Source: Saprospira grandis
GTDB taxonomy: Bacteria > Bacteroidota > Bacteroidia > Chitinophagales > Saprospiraceae
DNA length: 64,000 nt
Assembly: GCF_027594745.1 (NCBI RefSeq)
Contig: NZ_CP110854.1
Location: 2,708,501 to 2,772,500, forward strand
Reading direction: 5' to 3'
In this document: piece by piece, positions 1 through 11,900 of the stretch
Layout: each line of letters begins with the position of its first letter
How positions within the stretch are numbered: the stretch's first letter is position 1
Made by a program: the position numbers and the translations under genes
Notes under the pieces: generated by a model
Told to the model about the DNA's origin: nothing
Databases searched by the model: none
The model's input: the letters and a program-made list of their open reading frames with translations, nothing else

Positions 1-2967
1 AAAGCTCATATCGAGGCGGATGCCGATGCCTGCATCTAGGGCCAGTTCTTGCCAAAAATCCCAGCCGATGGCGCCATTTTCTGCGGGGCTGTAGGGGTAG
101 CCGGCAAAATCTCTTTCAATGCCTTTCATCAGCCAGACATTTCCGGCATCGGCAAAGAGGGCGCCGCCGATCCAGGAATTGAGCATAAAACGGAACTCCG
201 TATTCATTTCTAGGCGAATATCGCCGAGTTGGAACTCTGCGCCGGGTTCGGCTCGGATGCGGCCGGGGCCGAGGTAGCGCATATTCCAGCCGCGCATACT
301 GCTAGGGCCACCCAAGTAAAACTGTCGGCTAAAGGGGACGCGGTTAGAATTGGCATAGGGTAGGGCGGCCCCCAGCATGAGTCGGCTAGCTAGACTATAC
401 TTTTTGGCGATGCGCCAATTGTGGCCGAGGTCCAGATCGACCTTACTATATTGGGTGTAGGGGATCCCAAAAAACTGAATATCGTTATTGCCATTGATTT
501 GGTCGAGCAGCCAGACGCTAGAGCCCGTTATTTCTAGCAGGGCCCTAAAGTAGCCCAATTGATTTTTGGCGATGCGGATATTGCTTCGGCTATATTGAAA
601 ATTGCTAGCGGGAATAAAATAGCGTTCTTGTAGAGAGAGCCAAAGGCCGAGGTTACTTTCGGCTAGGCGTTCGCTAAAGGTGGCATCTAGTTGGGGCTCG
701 AGGGTGAGGTTGACTTGTAGGGGCGACCAGCTAAAACTTTGGTGCTTGCCTTTTTGCCAATTGTAGGAAAAGCTAGCATCAAAAGAGCTAATGCGGAAAT
801 CGCTGGCCTGTTGGAGATAATTATAATTCAGGTTAATCTTGCTATTGGGTTTATCTACGCCTAGGGTCCAGTTTCTAAAGCCCAGCATACGGGGGAACTT
901 CAGCTCGAAACCCGTGCTAATATCGAGTAGATTGACCCAACTGAGAAAGCCTTCGGTACTATTGAGCACACTATCTCGGTTTCGGATTTGGAAATCGATA
1001 CCACTTTCTACATTAAAGGCAAAAGACTCTCCTCCTCGGAAAATATTGCGATTTCGGGCCGAGAGATTAACAGCGGCGCCTAGGTTATTACTACCCGTAT
1101 TGACCTCCGTATCGACCCCCAGTTGTAGTTTGGGGGCTTTTTGCATAAATACATAAGCATCTAATTCATTGGCTTGGCCAGATTTAGAGGGCACATATTC
1201 TAGGCGAGGAAAATTAAAGACATTGAGATCTGAGATGCGGTCGATACTCTCCTTACCTGCATCAAAATTATAGATACTTCCGTTGGTCAATTGGACATTT
1301 CTGGAAATGGCCGCATCCTTAATGATAAAGTTTTGCTTTTTGCGCTTAGCAATATCTTTGGCCATCTTAATAGAATCGGTCTCAGCTGTTTTGGCGGGTT
1401 TGCGCAAGACCGTATGGATATGAATATCGGTGGGGCTAATTTCTTGGACCTCCTGATAGGATTTGCGAATAAAGCGTTGGCGGTAGGGGTGGAAGCTCAG
1501 CTTATAGATTTTGCCATTGAGGGGGTTTTCGGCATAGAACTGCTGTTTGATTCGGTTTTGGTAGAAAGATTTCTTGTTTTCTTTTTTGGGGAAGCTAATT
1601 TTGATTTCGTTGCGAGCGATTTGCTCGATCTTGCCCCATTCTGCATTTTTTGGAGCCTTTTCCTTGAGGCTAAGGCGAAGCAGATAGGGGAATTTTCCGC
1701 CAGCGAGGACTAAAATGCTTCTATTCTTTTGGTTAGAAATGCGGGCCAGCAGATTTTCCTCTCCCTGTCCAAAGAGCGTCCAATAATTTAGGCTGTCGCC
1801 CTCATAGAGTTCGCTGCGATAGAGTTGGCGGTGGCCTTTATTGGGGGGGCGAAGCACCACATAGCTACTATCCATTTGGTAGCTGCGGCTACTTTTATGA
1901 ATTTCGAGTCGGGGTTCATCGAGGACGATAAACACATTGTGGATACTATACTGTTGGTGCAGGCTACTATCGCTAGGGGGGAGGACATTGACATAGATAT
2001 TGGCTCGGGGACTTTTGGAGGGGCGGCCCTTAAAATCTAGCGTATCGGCATTGACGGTATCGGCTTCAAAGGCGATATAGTTCCAGTTGAACTCTTGATA
2101 GCCTTGGTTTCGGATTTCGTAGGTGAGTCGGGTTTTTTCCTCCAAAAAGGCCGATTTGGCTAGTGGGTTTCCGGCTTTGAGCTTAGACTTATACTTAGTT
2201 TGTTGGAGAATCTTATGAATTTGTGGATCTTTTGATTCAAAGATGACGGTATCGATAAGGAGGGGGCGGCCGGTACTATAATAATAATTGACCTTTGCCT
2301 TATAGCGGTTATACTCTACCTGATAGCCCACCTTAGCGTCTAGGTAGCCTTGTTGGATGAGATAATTTTGCATAGAGAGCGCGGCATATTTGGCCTCTGC
2401 GGAGTCAAATATACTAGGGGCTTCACCCACCTTATTGCGCAAAAACTTTCGCCAGCGATTATCTTTAAAATAGCTAGAGTCTGTGGTTTGGACAAAATTG
2501 AGCGAATCGGGGCGGATGCCGCCTTTTTTCCATTGGCCATTTTCGTCTAGATGCCGATAATTGCGGTCATAAACGTACTTGATGCGTTTTTCCTTGGCTC
2601 GGTTATGAATCCAGAGAAAGGGGTAGCTAAAAAGAATCTTCCGATTGGGTTTTTGGCGCAGGGTATAAAAGAGCTCATAGGCAAAAAGCTCCTGCTGTTC
2701 GGCAGAAAGCTCATAGCTTTGTTGGGGGACCAGAATAGAGTCGGCACAGAGCAGCGCGCCATCGGCTCGATCTTTATTCTTTTTTTTGTTTAGCTTGATC
2801 GTATTACTGACCAAGAGTTGCTCTTCATAGACTCTTCTTTTTTTGTGCTTAGGGTTGGAGTGGGCACGGAGGTACTTGCGGTTTTGGCAGCTATGTTGGC
2901 CCAATGCAAGCAGCAAGAGCAGGGGAAAGAGCAGGCCGAGGGGCCAAGAGCGAAGAAAGGGAGCCAT
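1..2967 (-). CDS. tamL: Omp85-family outer membrane protein, lipoprotein TamA-like (TamL); C-terminus beyond window
   Basis: Omp85 proteins insert or translocate proteins at the outer membrane; Bacteroidota carry a lipidated TamA-like member, TamL, paired with TamB. The reading frame is open for 989 codons from the ATG at 2967 to the left edge, so the last barrel strands are missing. The protein begins with a hydrophobic leader (about residues 8-26) and a Cys at 27, a plausible though not canonical lipobox. POTRA-like sequence follows (a stretch around NYLIQQGYLDAKV), then a beta-barrel rich in alternating aromatics. Near the left edge it has GGPSSMRGW, matching the conserved loop-6 VRGF/Y signature of Omp85 barrels, and GGALFADAGNVW, typical of the barrel end. 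It could be a BamA paralogue; the lipid Cys and long N-terminal part favour TamL. No tamB is visible in the window. Confidence 0.85.
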   Translation of the reverse strand, partial: MAPFLRSWPLGLLFPLLLLLALGQHSCQNRKYLRAHSNPKHKKRRVYEEQLLVSNTIKLNKKKNKDRADGALLCADSILVPQQSYELSAEQQELFAYELFYTLRQKPNRKILFSYPFLWIHNRAKEKRIKYVYDRNYRHLDENGQWKKGGIRPDSLNFVQTTDSSYFKDNRWRKFLRNKVGEAPSIFDSAEAKYAALSMQNYLIQQGYLDAKVGYQVEYNRYKAKVNYYYSTGRPLLIDTVIFESKDPQIHKILQQTKYKSKLKAGNPLAKSAFLEEKTRLTYEIRNQGYQEFNWNYIAFEADTVNADTLDFKGRPSKSPRANIYVNVLPPSDSSLHQQYSIHNVFIVLDEPRLEIHKSSRSYQMDSSYVVLRPPNKGHRQLYRSELYEGDSLNYWTLFGQGEENLLARISNQKNRSILVLAGGKFPYLLRLSLKEKAPKNAEWGKIEQIARNEIKISFPKKENKKSFYQNRIKQQFYAENPLNGKIYKLSFHPYRQRFIRKSYQEVQEISPTDIHIHTVLRKPAKTAETDSIKMAKDIAKRKKQNFIIKDAAISRNVQLTNGSIYNFDAGKESIDRISDLNVFNFPRLEYVPSKSGQANELDAYVFMQKAPKLQLGVDTEVNTGSNNLGAAVNLSARNRNIFRGGESFAFNVESGIDFQIRNRDSVLNSTEGFLSWVNLLDISTGFELKFPRMLGFRNWTLGVDKPNSKINLNYNYLQQASDFRISSFDASFSYNWQKGKHQSFSWSPLQVNLTLEPQLDATFSERLAESNLGLWLSLQERYFIPASNFQYSRSNIRIAKNQLGYFRALLEITGSSVWLLDQINGNNDIQFFGIPYTQYSKVDLDLGHNWRIAKKYSLASRLMLGAALPYANSNRVPFSRQFYLGGPSSMRGWNMRYLGPGRIRAEPGAEFQLGDIRLEMNTEFRFMLNSWIGGALFADAGNVWLMKGIERDFAGYPYSPAENGAIGWDFWQELALDAGIGIRLDMSF

Positions 2968-3063
2968 ATTTTGGGTAGATTGCGGCGTTTTTTTTTGTAG
3001 ATTGTGGCCTTTGCTTTGGGCGGGCTAAAGATACATCTTTTGTTGCACTCCTTTAGCTGTTTA

Positions 3064-3210
3064 GCGGCCCGAAGGGCCGAACGGCCTAGCGATGCGGCGG
3101 GGTGGCCCGCAGGGCCAGACCAAAGTTTTTGAGCGAAGCGAAAAAACTGCAGGGCCGAGCAAGCTTGCGAGCCCCAAAGCGTAGCGCCGCAGCTTTGCTG
3201 CGGAGGCCCC
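3064..3210 (+). repeat. Structured intergenic repeat, copy A (type 1)
   Basis: The conserved blocks CGGCCTAGCGATG, GGCCAGACC, AGGGCCGAGC and GAGGCCCC occur in order. The central arm is AGTTTTT...AAAAAACT and the last arm is GCCGCAGC-ttt-GCTGCGG, both self-complementary. The GGCCCC end lies 16 nt before the methyltransferase start codon. Confidence 0.9.
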
Positions 3211-3226
3211 AAAAAAATAAAAATAT

Positions 3227-3985
3227 ATGAAACGAATCAGTAAAAATGAGCTGAAGGCCATTAAGAGCTTGCAGCAGAAAAAACAGCGCGATTTGCAAGG
3301 GCGTTTTGTGGTAGAGGGAGAAAAAATTGTGCGAGAATTGCTTTTGCAAGAGCATTTTGTGGTAGAGGGCTTGATGGGCATTGAAGAATATTGGGCCGAA
3401 CTGCCCTTTGAAGATTGGGCGCAGGAGCCCGAGCAATATGGATTGAGCGGAAAGGAGCTGGAGCGGATGTCGGGCCTCAAGCAAGCTAATAAGGTGCTGG
3501 CGGTGGTGGCCAAAAGAGAAGCCCCCCCAATTGAGGGCCTGGAGCAAGGCTTGTCTTTGGTCTTGGACCGCCTGCAAAATCCAGGGAATTTGGGGACCAT
3601 CATCCGTATGGCCGATTGGTTTGGGGTGAAAAATATTTTTTGTAGTCCCGACTGTGTAGAGCTGTATAACCCCAAGGTGATTCAGGCGAGTATGGGAAGC
3701 TTTTTGCGGGTGAATGTACATTATGTAGACTTGAATCAATTATTTGAGGATTGGGCCGATTTGCCCCGCTATGGCGCGCTTTTGTCGGGCGAAAATGTTT
3801 ATGATACTCCCTTGAAAAAAGGCGCCTTCTTATTGATTGGAAATGAGAGCCAAGGTTTATCGGAGGAGCTGCAGGCGCAATTGACTACCGCCCTGAGTAT
3901 ACCGAGATTTGGCGGGGCCGAGTCTTTAAATGCCGCCGTAGCCACCGGAATCTTATTAGGAGAATTTGCTGTTCGTCAGCTTTAA
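3227..3985 (+). CDS. SpoU/TrmH-family RNA 2'-O-ribose methyltransferase
   Basis: A 252-residue SPOUT enzyme expected to transfer a methyl group from S-adenosylmethionine to a ribose 2'-OH in rRNA or tRNA. All three SpoU motifs are present: motif 1 around LQNPGNLGTIIRMADWFG (about residues 117-135), motif 2 PKVIQASMGSFLRV (about 149-162), and motif 3 LLIGNESQGL plus IPRFGGAESLNAAVA (about 203-240), which form the knotted SAM site. An N-terminal substrate-binding segment (VVEGEKIVRELL) is typical of RlmB/TrmH-like proteins. The start ATG follows an A-rich spacer directly after repeat A. The next gene starts 12 nt after the stop, so the two are probably cotranscribed. The exact RNA target cannot be read from the sequence. 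Confidence 0.9.
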   Translation: MKRISKNELKAIKSLQQKKQRDLQGRFVVEGEKIVRELLLQEHFVVEGLMGIEEYWAELPFEDWAQEPEQYGLSGKELERMSGLKQANKVLAVVAKREAPPIEGLEQGLSLVLDRLQNPGNLGTIIRMADWFGVKNIFCSPDCVELYNPKVIQASMGSFLRVNVHYVDLNQLFEDWADLPRYGALLSGENVYDTPLKKGAFLLIGNESQGLSEELQAQLTTALSIPRFGGAESLNAAVATGILLGEFAVRQL

Positions 3986-3997
3986 TGGAAAAGAAAA

Positions 3998-5398
3998 ATG
4001 GAACCGATATTTACGAATGAGGCTGTTGTTTTGGGCCTGCTGATTGTCGTTTTAGGGGCAGTCTTTTTTACCGAAAAGCTAGAAAGCAAGGGCTGGAAGC
4101 GCTTTTATACTTTTGTGCCTTCTTTGTTGCTCTGCTATTTTATTCCAGCCCTTTTGCATTATCCGCTGGGCCTAATTGCCCCGCATTATTTTGAGCAGGA
4201 GCCGCTGGAGGCCGTACTAAAAGCGGCCGAAATTGCCCCTCCAGAGGGTTGGGGAAGCTGGACCTATGAGGCCGTGAAAACTTGGCTGGAAGAAAAAACC
4301 AATTTGGAAGAATCGGCCTATATGGCCACGGCCAAGCATTCCAATTTGTACTTTATGGCCTCTCGCTACCTCTTGCCCGTTAGTTTGATTTTGCTTTGCT
4401 TAAGTATTGATATTAAGGGGCTTATCAATTTGGGCCCCAAGGCCTTAATTATGTTTTTTGCGGCTAGTGTAGGAATCATTTTGGGCGGACCAGCGGCCTT
4501 ATTACTCACCAGCTATATTTTCCCCGGCTTGGTCGATATGAGCCCCGACGAGCTCTGGAGAGGATTATCTACGGTGGCGGGAAGCTGGATTGGCGGCGGG
4601 GCCAACCAAACGGCCATGAAAGAGGTCTTTGAGGTGCCCGATAATATTTTTGCCGCCATGATTGTGGTCGATGTAATTGTGGCCAATATCTGGATGGGCT
4701 TTTTGCTCTATGGCGTCAAGATTTCGGATAAGGTAGATCGCTGGCTCAAGGCCGATTCTTCGGCTATCAAGGAATTGGAAGAGCGGGTGAGCGATTACCG
4801 AATGAGTGTGGCCAAAATGCCAAGCACCTACAGCCTATTTATTATGGCGGCGGTGGGCTTTGGCGGCCTAGCCTTGGCCCATGCCGGAGCCGATTGGATC
4901 GTTCCGCTATTAAAACCTTTTGAGAAAACACTGAATGAAATTGGCCTGAGTTCTTTGCTTTCGGCCTTCTTCTGGCTGATCGTTTTGGCCACCACCTACG
5001 GCCTGTTTCTTTCCTTTACGCCCGCCCGAAAACTAGAGGGCTTGGGCGCTAGCCGCTGGGGCTCCTTGTTCATTTATATTTTGGTGGCGACCATCGGCAT
5101 GAAAATGAACCTAGGCGAAGTGGTTAAAAACCTCGGTCTTTTTGCCATTGGCATTTGCTGGATGCTCGTGCATGTCGGCGTTTTGCTTTTGGTCGCCAAA
5201 CTCATCCGAGCGCCATTTTTCTTTGTGGCCGTGGGCAGCCAAGCCAATGTTGGGGGCGCTGCTTCTGCCCCAGTTGTGGCCTCTGCTTTTAGTCCCGCCT
5301 TGGCGCCAGTAGGCGTACTGATGGCCGTTTTGGGCTATGCCTTAGGTACTTATGGGGCCATTATTTGTGCCCTGATGATGAAGGCTATTGCTGGCTGA
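3998..5398 (+). CDS. DUF819 family integral membrane protein
   Basis: A 466-residue polytopic inner-membrane protein of the DUF819 (YjcL-like) family, whose substrate is unknown. About ten to twelve hydrophobic segments span it. The family glycine motif GGGANQTAMKE is at about residues 199-209, and a second conserved motif, GSQANVGGAASAPVV, is near 419-433. These pseudo-symmetric Gly/Asn motifs resemble the substrate loops of secondary transporters, so transport is a reasonable inference. Compared with other family members there is a soluble insertion around residues 85-105. It follows the SpoU gene by 12 nt and is closed by a strong terminator. Confidence 0.85.
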   Translation: MEPIFTNEAVVLGLLIVVLGAVFFTEKLESKGWKRFYTFVPSLLLCYFIPALLHYPLGLIAPHYFEQEPLEAVLKAAEIAPPEGWGSWTYEAVKTWLEEKTNLEESAYMATAKHSNLYFMASRYLLPVSLILLCLSIDIKGLINLGPKALIMFFAASVGIILGGPAALLLTSYIFPGLVDMSPDELWRGLSTVAGSWIGGGANQTAMKEVFEVPDNIFAAMIVVDVIVANIWMGFLLYGVKISDKVDRWLKADSSAIKELEERVSDYRMSVAKMPSTYSLFIMAAVGFGGLALAHAGADWIVPLLKPFEKTLNEIGLSSLLSAFFWLIVLATTYGLFLSFTPARKLEGLGASRWGSLFIYILVATIGMKMNLGEVVKNLGLFAIGICWMLVHVGVLLLVAKLIRAPFFFVAVGSQANVGGAASAPVVASAFSPALAPVGVLMAVLGYALGTYGAIICALMMKAIAG

Positions 5399-5421
5399 TA
5401 AGTTAAGCATCTAGATAAATG

Positions 5422-5460
5422 AATCCCTCTTTAGTAGAATAGCTAGAGAGGGATTTTTTT
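5422..5460 (+). terminator. Rho-independent terminator after DUF819 gene
   Basis: AATCCCTCT (5422-5430) pairs perfectly with AGAGGGATT (5447-5455) and is followed by a T run. Confidence 0.85.
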
Positions 5461-5601
5461 GGGGCCTCCGCAGCGGCCTTCGGCCTTGCGGCGCTACGTT
5501 TCGGGGCTCGCAGGTCTGCTCGGCCCTTCGGCAGCAAGCTGCCTCGGTCTGCGGCTGCGCCGCCCCCCTTCACATCGCTAGGCCAGGGCAGAACGGCCCG
5601 C
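5461..5601 (-). repeat. Structured intergenic repeat, copy B (type 1)
   Basis: Reverse orientation. The GGGGCC end directly follows the terminator of the upstream + gene. In element orientation the central arm is GGCAGC-tt-GCTGCC and the first arm GCGGC-gca-GCCGC. Confidence 0.9.
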
Positions 5602-5619
5602 TCAGAGCATTTTTGTCTC

Positions 5620-5949
5620 CCCAAAATAGCCCTAAGAACATCAGGAGATTATAAAAAAATAAAAACCTAAACGTTAAAACTCGATAAAAAGCAAGGGAAA
5701 AAGCGGATAAAAAATATACAAAATAGGCAAATACTGCGTTCTGAAGTTAAGCCAAAGTCAAGCCAGTGCTATCAAAAGCTTAAGGCCAAGCCGCCTAAAC
5801 TGTTAAGGTTTTTATAAGCCTAGATTGAATGTTCGCTGAATTTTTGGGCCTATGCCCAAATATCAACTACTTTTGGCCAGAATTACAAAAGAAAAGTACA
5901 GAATCAGCCTTGGAAAACTGATTTTATTTTAAAATCAAAAGCAACTTAA
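5620..5949 (+). promoter_or_regulatory. AT-rich upstream region and promoter of the giant adhesin gene
   Basis: About 330 nt of AT-rich sequence with no gene lies between repeat B and the adhesin. It contains a match to the Bacteroidota sigma-A promoter: TTTG at 5843-5846 and TACTTTTG at 5868-5875, with a 21-nt spacer. This predicts a transcript start near 5882 and a leader of about 70 nt. The hairpin TGGGC-ctat-GCCCA overlaps the -33 box. I see no other structure in the rest of the stretch. Confidence 0.55.
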
Positions 5950-8900
5950 ATGAGCTCCCCTTTACGATTAGTTTTTCGGTATTTTGCCGTTATGCTTCTC
6001 AGCCTGTTTTGCCTGCCTCAACTCTATGCCTCGCATGGAGTAGCGGTAGACTTAACCTATGAATGCATTGACCCCGCTGTGGGCCAATACCAATTTACTT
6101 TGGTCTATTATCGAGATTGCGACGGAATTACGCCCTCGGCAACCTCTCTTTCTGTTACAGGAGGAAATGGCTGTGGGGTAACCACTAATATTACCCTTTC
6201 GCAGGTCTCCGTAACGGACCAATCACAACTTTGTGACCCTTCTACTTCTAGTTGTAATGGCGGTAGCCAACCCGGGGTAGAACAGTATATCTATCAAGGG
6301 GTAGCCACAATCGGTACCGGTTGCTCTAACCTAGTGGTCAGCTTTAGCGAATGCTGCCGAACTTCGGCCATCACTAACCTGAGTAGCACCGGAACCACTT
6401 ATGTAGAAACGGTCATTAACTCGAACCACCCTCAATGGGGCGCACCTTGTAATAGTAGCCCCCAGTTTGGTCGGATTCCCGTACTTTATACCTGTGCCGG
6501 ACAGCCCGCTTTTTATAGCCATGACGCCCAAGATCCCGATGGAGACTCTTTGGTGTTTTCTATTTCTGAACCCCTAGATGGGGCCTCTAGTAGTATTGCC
6601 TATAGCGCTGGATTTACCGCTACAGAGCCTTTTTGTACGAATAATACCTTTACGCTAGATCCTAGTACCGGGCAAATCGCCTTTACCCCCTGTGCCAACC
6701 AATCACAGTATGCTGTAGTCGGTTTCACCATTGAGGAGTACCGCAATGGCGTGCTCATCAATACTAGCCGAAGAGAGGTGGTTATTGTGGTCCTTAATAA
6801 CTGTACAAATACTTCTTCTCAAATAGACAGTTTTACAGTAAACCAAGGCGTTTTAGATACTACAGGACTAGTAACCGCCATCAATGTTTGTGGAGGTAAC
6901 CAATTGGACCTCTGCCTCAATGTTTCGGACCCCGATATTATTGACTCTTTGTCGATTAGCTCGAATATTGGAAATATTATCCCCGGAGCTACTTATACCG
7001 TTACTTATCCTACAGCTAACTTTAATGAGGCCATTGTTTGCTTTACAATTCCTACAGATAGTGTAGCTACAGGATCCTATACCTTTGTCACCTTTATAGA
7101 AGATAATGCCTGCCCCATTTCGGCACAGCAGGCTATCTCTTATAGACTGGATCTGGAAAACCTTCAGCTAGAGTTAAGTAAAGAGTTTATCTGCCCCAAT
7201 AGCATAGATACGATTCAGCTAGAAGCGCTGGGCTTTGGTGGGGCTGCAGCTCCGGGGACCTACTCCTGGTCGCCAGCCGCCCTCTTCGATAACCCCAATG
7301 TGCATAATCCTACAGCTTATGTCCTCGACACTGTAGACCTAATTTGTACCTATACCGATGGCTCTTGTGTTCAACATGATACCGTAGATGTAAGCGCTCC
7401 TTTCCCTGCAGTAATCAACCCCATTCCAGATGTAACAGTTTGTAATGGAAATTCGGCTCAGGTCTTCGCTTCTGTACAACCCGGACCTGGACCACAGACC
7501 TTTACACTTAGCGGAACGGCAACCATTCAGCCAGACTCTATTCTCGATATTCCAATTACTACTTCAGGAATCGCTCCTGTAGATATTCTCTCTACCTCTA
7601 TTCAGTCTGTCTGCCTAGATATGACTTGCGGAAACGGTTTTGTCCGTGACCTCAATCTTTTCTTGATTTCTCCTACTGGCTGTGTCTTACCCCTCATGAG
7701 TGGCCAAGGTGGAATTAACGATAGAGGATTAACTGGAGCTTGTTTTACCCCAGATGCCACACAGGCAATCACGGCTTATAACACGCCCTTTTCTGATATT
7801 CCTAATAATACAGACTTTATCCCCGTTGGTGCAAATGGCTTTGGAGGGCTCAACGGCTGCGCAGCTAATGGACAATGGGTTTTGCGGATTCAACATAATC
7901 TTGCCCCTAGTTTGGGTGGGGTACCTTGTACCGTAACCAACTGGAGCATTACCTTTAATGACCAATCTGCCGCTAGCTTTTATTGGTCACCTAACTATAA
8001 TATTAGCTGTACAAATTGTGATAGTAGCATCATCTCTCCAACTGTAGACACGCAGTATCAGGTGATTGCTCAAAATACATTTGGCTGTAGCGATACAACG
8101 AACTTTAATGCTGTAATTGATACCGCTTATCCAGCGCCAATTATTGTTTGTGATTCGGTAACAGCTACAGATGTCTATTTCTCTTGGCAGCCTATTTTTG
8201 GCTCAGGAGGATATAGTATTAGCGTTAATGGTGGCCCCGCTTTTACTCAGGCCGTTACGAATACAACCTATTCTGTAGGAGGACTCACTCCTGGCCAATG
8301 TGTAGACTTAACCATTTATGCCCTTTCTGGAGGAAGTTGCGCAGATGGACCTTCGACTACACATTCTTGCTGTGCCTCTGGCTGTATTAACCCCATTACT
8401 TCTAGTACCGCAACTAGCTGTAATGGAACTTCCGATGGTTCTGCAACTGTAGCGCTGGCTTTTGCTACGCCCCCCATTGTTTATCAGTGGGATGCCAATG
8501 CCGCATCGCAAACAACAGCAACAGCAACTAACCTAGCCGCGGGAACCTATACTGTGACCATTTCTGAAGCAACGGGCTGTACCGCTACCGCAACCGTAAC
8601 GGTATCAGAACCTACAGTCTTGCAACTGAGCAATACGATTAGTTCAGATTATAATGGCCAAAATATTTCTTGTGTAGGCGCAGCCGATGGAGAATTGACT
8701 GCCGCTGCCAGTGGAGGAACCTCGCCTTATAGCTATCTCTGGCCCGATGGCCAAACTACGGCTGTGGCTACAGGCTTGGCCGCAGGCACTTATTGTGTAA
8801 CGGTCACCGATAATAATGGCTGTACCGCTACCGCTTGTGAAACGCTTACAGATCCTAGCGCGATTACTGCTACTAGCTCAACTACAGATGTAAATTGCTT

Positions 8901-11900
8901 TGGCGGAGCCGATGGTACGGCAACGGTGACCGCCACCGGAGGAACTGTAGCCGTTGATTATACTTATAGCTGGAGTACAACGCCAACTCAGACTACCGCT
9001 ACGGCCACCGGCCTTAGCGCTGGAACTTATACCGTGACCATTACAGATGATAATAACTGTAGCATTACAGAAAGTAGTACGGTGATTGAGCCAACGGCAA
9101 CAGTAACCGCTACGGCTGTAGTCATTTCTAACTATAATGGCCAAGATATTAGTTGCGCAGGCAGCTGCGATGGCGAAGCAGAGGTCCTTCCTGTTGGAGG
9201 AACTCCCGCCGCAGCTGGTTATCTATACCTCTGGCCTGATGGCCAAACTACGGCTATCGCCACAAATCTCTGTGCAGGCACTTATGCCGTAACAGTTACC
9301 GATAGCTTAGGCTGCTCTGCCGTAGCCAGCGTAACGGTAAATGAACCACTGCCGCTTTTGTCTATTATGCAGGCGAGTACAGATGTAAGCTGTAATGCAG
9401 GATCTGATGGTACAGCTACGGTTAGTGCAACAGATGGAACAGCTCCTTACACCTATAGCTGGAGCGATGCTGCAGCACAAACGACAGCCACTGCAAGCAA
9501 CCTAGCTGCAGGACAATATTTTGTCACTGTTGAAGATGCCAATGGTTGCCAAACCCTAGATTCTGTAGTTATCAATGAACCCACTGCAGTAACCGTTTCT
9601 TTGGCCGTTAGCTCTAACTATAATGGTCAAGATGTTAGCTGTAACGGAAGTAGCGATGGAGAAGCTATTGCTACCGCTACTGGAGGATCAAGTGGATATA
9701 CCTACCTTTGGGATGCTAACACGGGCAACCAAACAACTGCTAGCGCTACTTCACTAGCCGCTAATATTTCTTACTGTGTAACGGTCACTGATGTTAATGG
9801 CTGTACCGCTACAAGTTGTATTACACTGACTGAGCCTACGGCGCTTTCTGCCACTAGCTCAACTACAGATGTAAATTGCTTTGGCGGAGCCGACGGTACG
9901 GCAACCGTTGCCGCCTCTGGCGGAACTGTAGCTGTTGATCATAGCTATAGCTGGAGCACAACGCCAGCTCAGTCTACCGCTACGGCCACTGGCCTTAGTG
10001 CTGGAACTTATACGGTAACTATTACAGATGATAATGGCTGTAATATTACAGAAACAGTCACTGTAGTAGAACCCGCCGCTGCGCTAAGCTTAACCGCAGG
10101 AGTAATCTCTAACTATAATGGCCAAGATATTAGCTGCGCAGGCAACTGTGATGGCGAAGTAGAGGCCCTACCCACAGGTGGAACACCATCTGCTGCTGGT
10201 TATCTATACCTCTGGCCTGATGGCCAAACTACGGCTATCGCCACGAACCTCTGTGCGGGCACTTATGCTGTAACAGTTACCGATAGCTTAGGCTGCTCAG
10301 CTATAGCTAGCGTAACGGTAAATGAACCACTGCCGCTATTGTCCACTATGCAGGCGAGTACAGATGTAAGCTGTAATGCAGGATCTGATGGTGCAGCTAC
10401 GGTTAGTGCAACAGATGGAACAGCTCCTTACACCTATAGCTGGAGCGATGCTGCAGCACAAACAACCGCAACTGCAAGCAACCTAGCAGCAGGACAATAT
10501 TTTGTCACTGTTGAAGATGCCAATGGTTGCCAAACCCTAGATTCTGTAGTCATCAATGAACCCACTGCCGTAACAGTTTCTTTGGCCGTTAGCTCTAACT
10601 ATAATGGTCAAGATGTTAGCTGTAACGGAAGTAGCGATGGAGAAGCGATTGCTACCGCCACTGGCGGATCAGGTGGATATACCTACCTTTGGGATGCTAA
10701 CACGGGCAACCAAACAACTGCTAGCGCTACTTCACTAGCTGCTAATACCTCTTATTGTGTAACAGTCACTGATGTCAATGGCTGTACCGCTACAAATTGT
10801 ATTACACTAACAGAGCCTGTGGCGCTTTCTGCTACTAGCTCAACTACAGATGCTCTTTGCTTTGCTGGTGCCGATGGTACCGCAACCGTTATTCCCTCTG
10901 GTGGAACGGCAGCTGTTGATTATAGCTATAGCTGGAGCACAAGCCCCACACAAACTACTGCTACGGCCACTGGCCTTAGCGCTGGAACTTATACGGTGAC
11001 GATTACAGATGACAATGGCTGTAATATTATAGAAACAGCCACAGTAGGAGAACCTGCTACTGCTGTTAGTGCAACCACAAGCACAACCGATGCACTCTGC
11101 TTTGGTAGTGCAGATGGAACCGTAACGGTTCTTCCTACAGGGGGGACTGGACCTTATACTTATCTCTGGGATGCCACTGCAGGAAGCCAAACTACGGCTA
11201 CCGCAACCGGATTAGTCGCTGGAAATTATTGTGTGACGGTAACTGATGTGCAAGGCTGTACCTTTAGTATCTGCGAAACTGTAGCAGATGGTATTGCCAT
11301 TCAGTTGGCTGCAACAACTAGCCCCGCGCTCTGCTTTGGTAGTGCTGACGGTAGCGCAACGGTAATGGCTACAGGAGGCGCTACAGGATATACTTATCTC
11401 TGGTCTGCTATGGGCCAAACTACTGCTACGGCTACTGGCCTAGTTGCTGGCCCACATACGGTGACGGTAACTGATGCCAATGGCTGCGCTGTAGATACTA
11501 CCGTAACGGTTAACCAACCTACCGCACTAACCACTCCTATCTTTAATAGCAGTACAATTAGCTGTAATGGGTTGACGGATGGAACAGCTACGGTGAGCAC
11601 CTCTGGTGGAACCGCTCCTTATACTTACCTTTGGGAGAATGGCCAGACTACCGCAACGGCTACTGCCTTAGCTGCAGGGATGGAGTCCGTAACGATTACT
11701 GATGCCAATGGTTGCTTTATTATTGACAGTGTCAATATTGTAGAGCCAACAGCTGTAGTCTCTACACTAGTTACCGATTCTATTAGCTGTTATGGCCTTA
11801 ATGATGGTCAAATTACAGCAACAACAACTGGCGGACAGCCTCCTTATACCTATAACTGGTCTAATGGGCAGTCTGGCTTCCAAATTAGCAATTTGCTTAC

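Noticed and set aside
3061..3739. Long minus-strand frames across repeat A and the methyltransferase gene
   Set aside because: They are antisense to a clear SpoU gene and continue into a GC-rich repeat. The low-complexity composition follows from the repeat.
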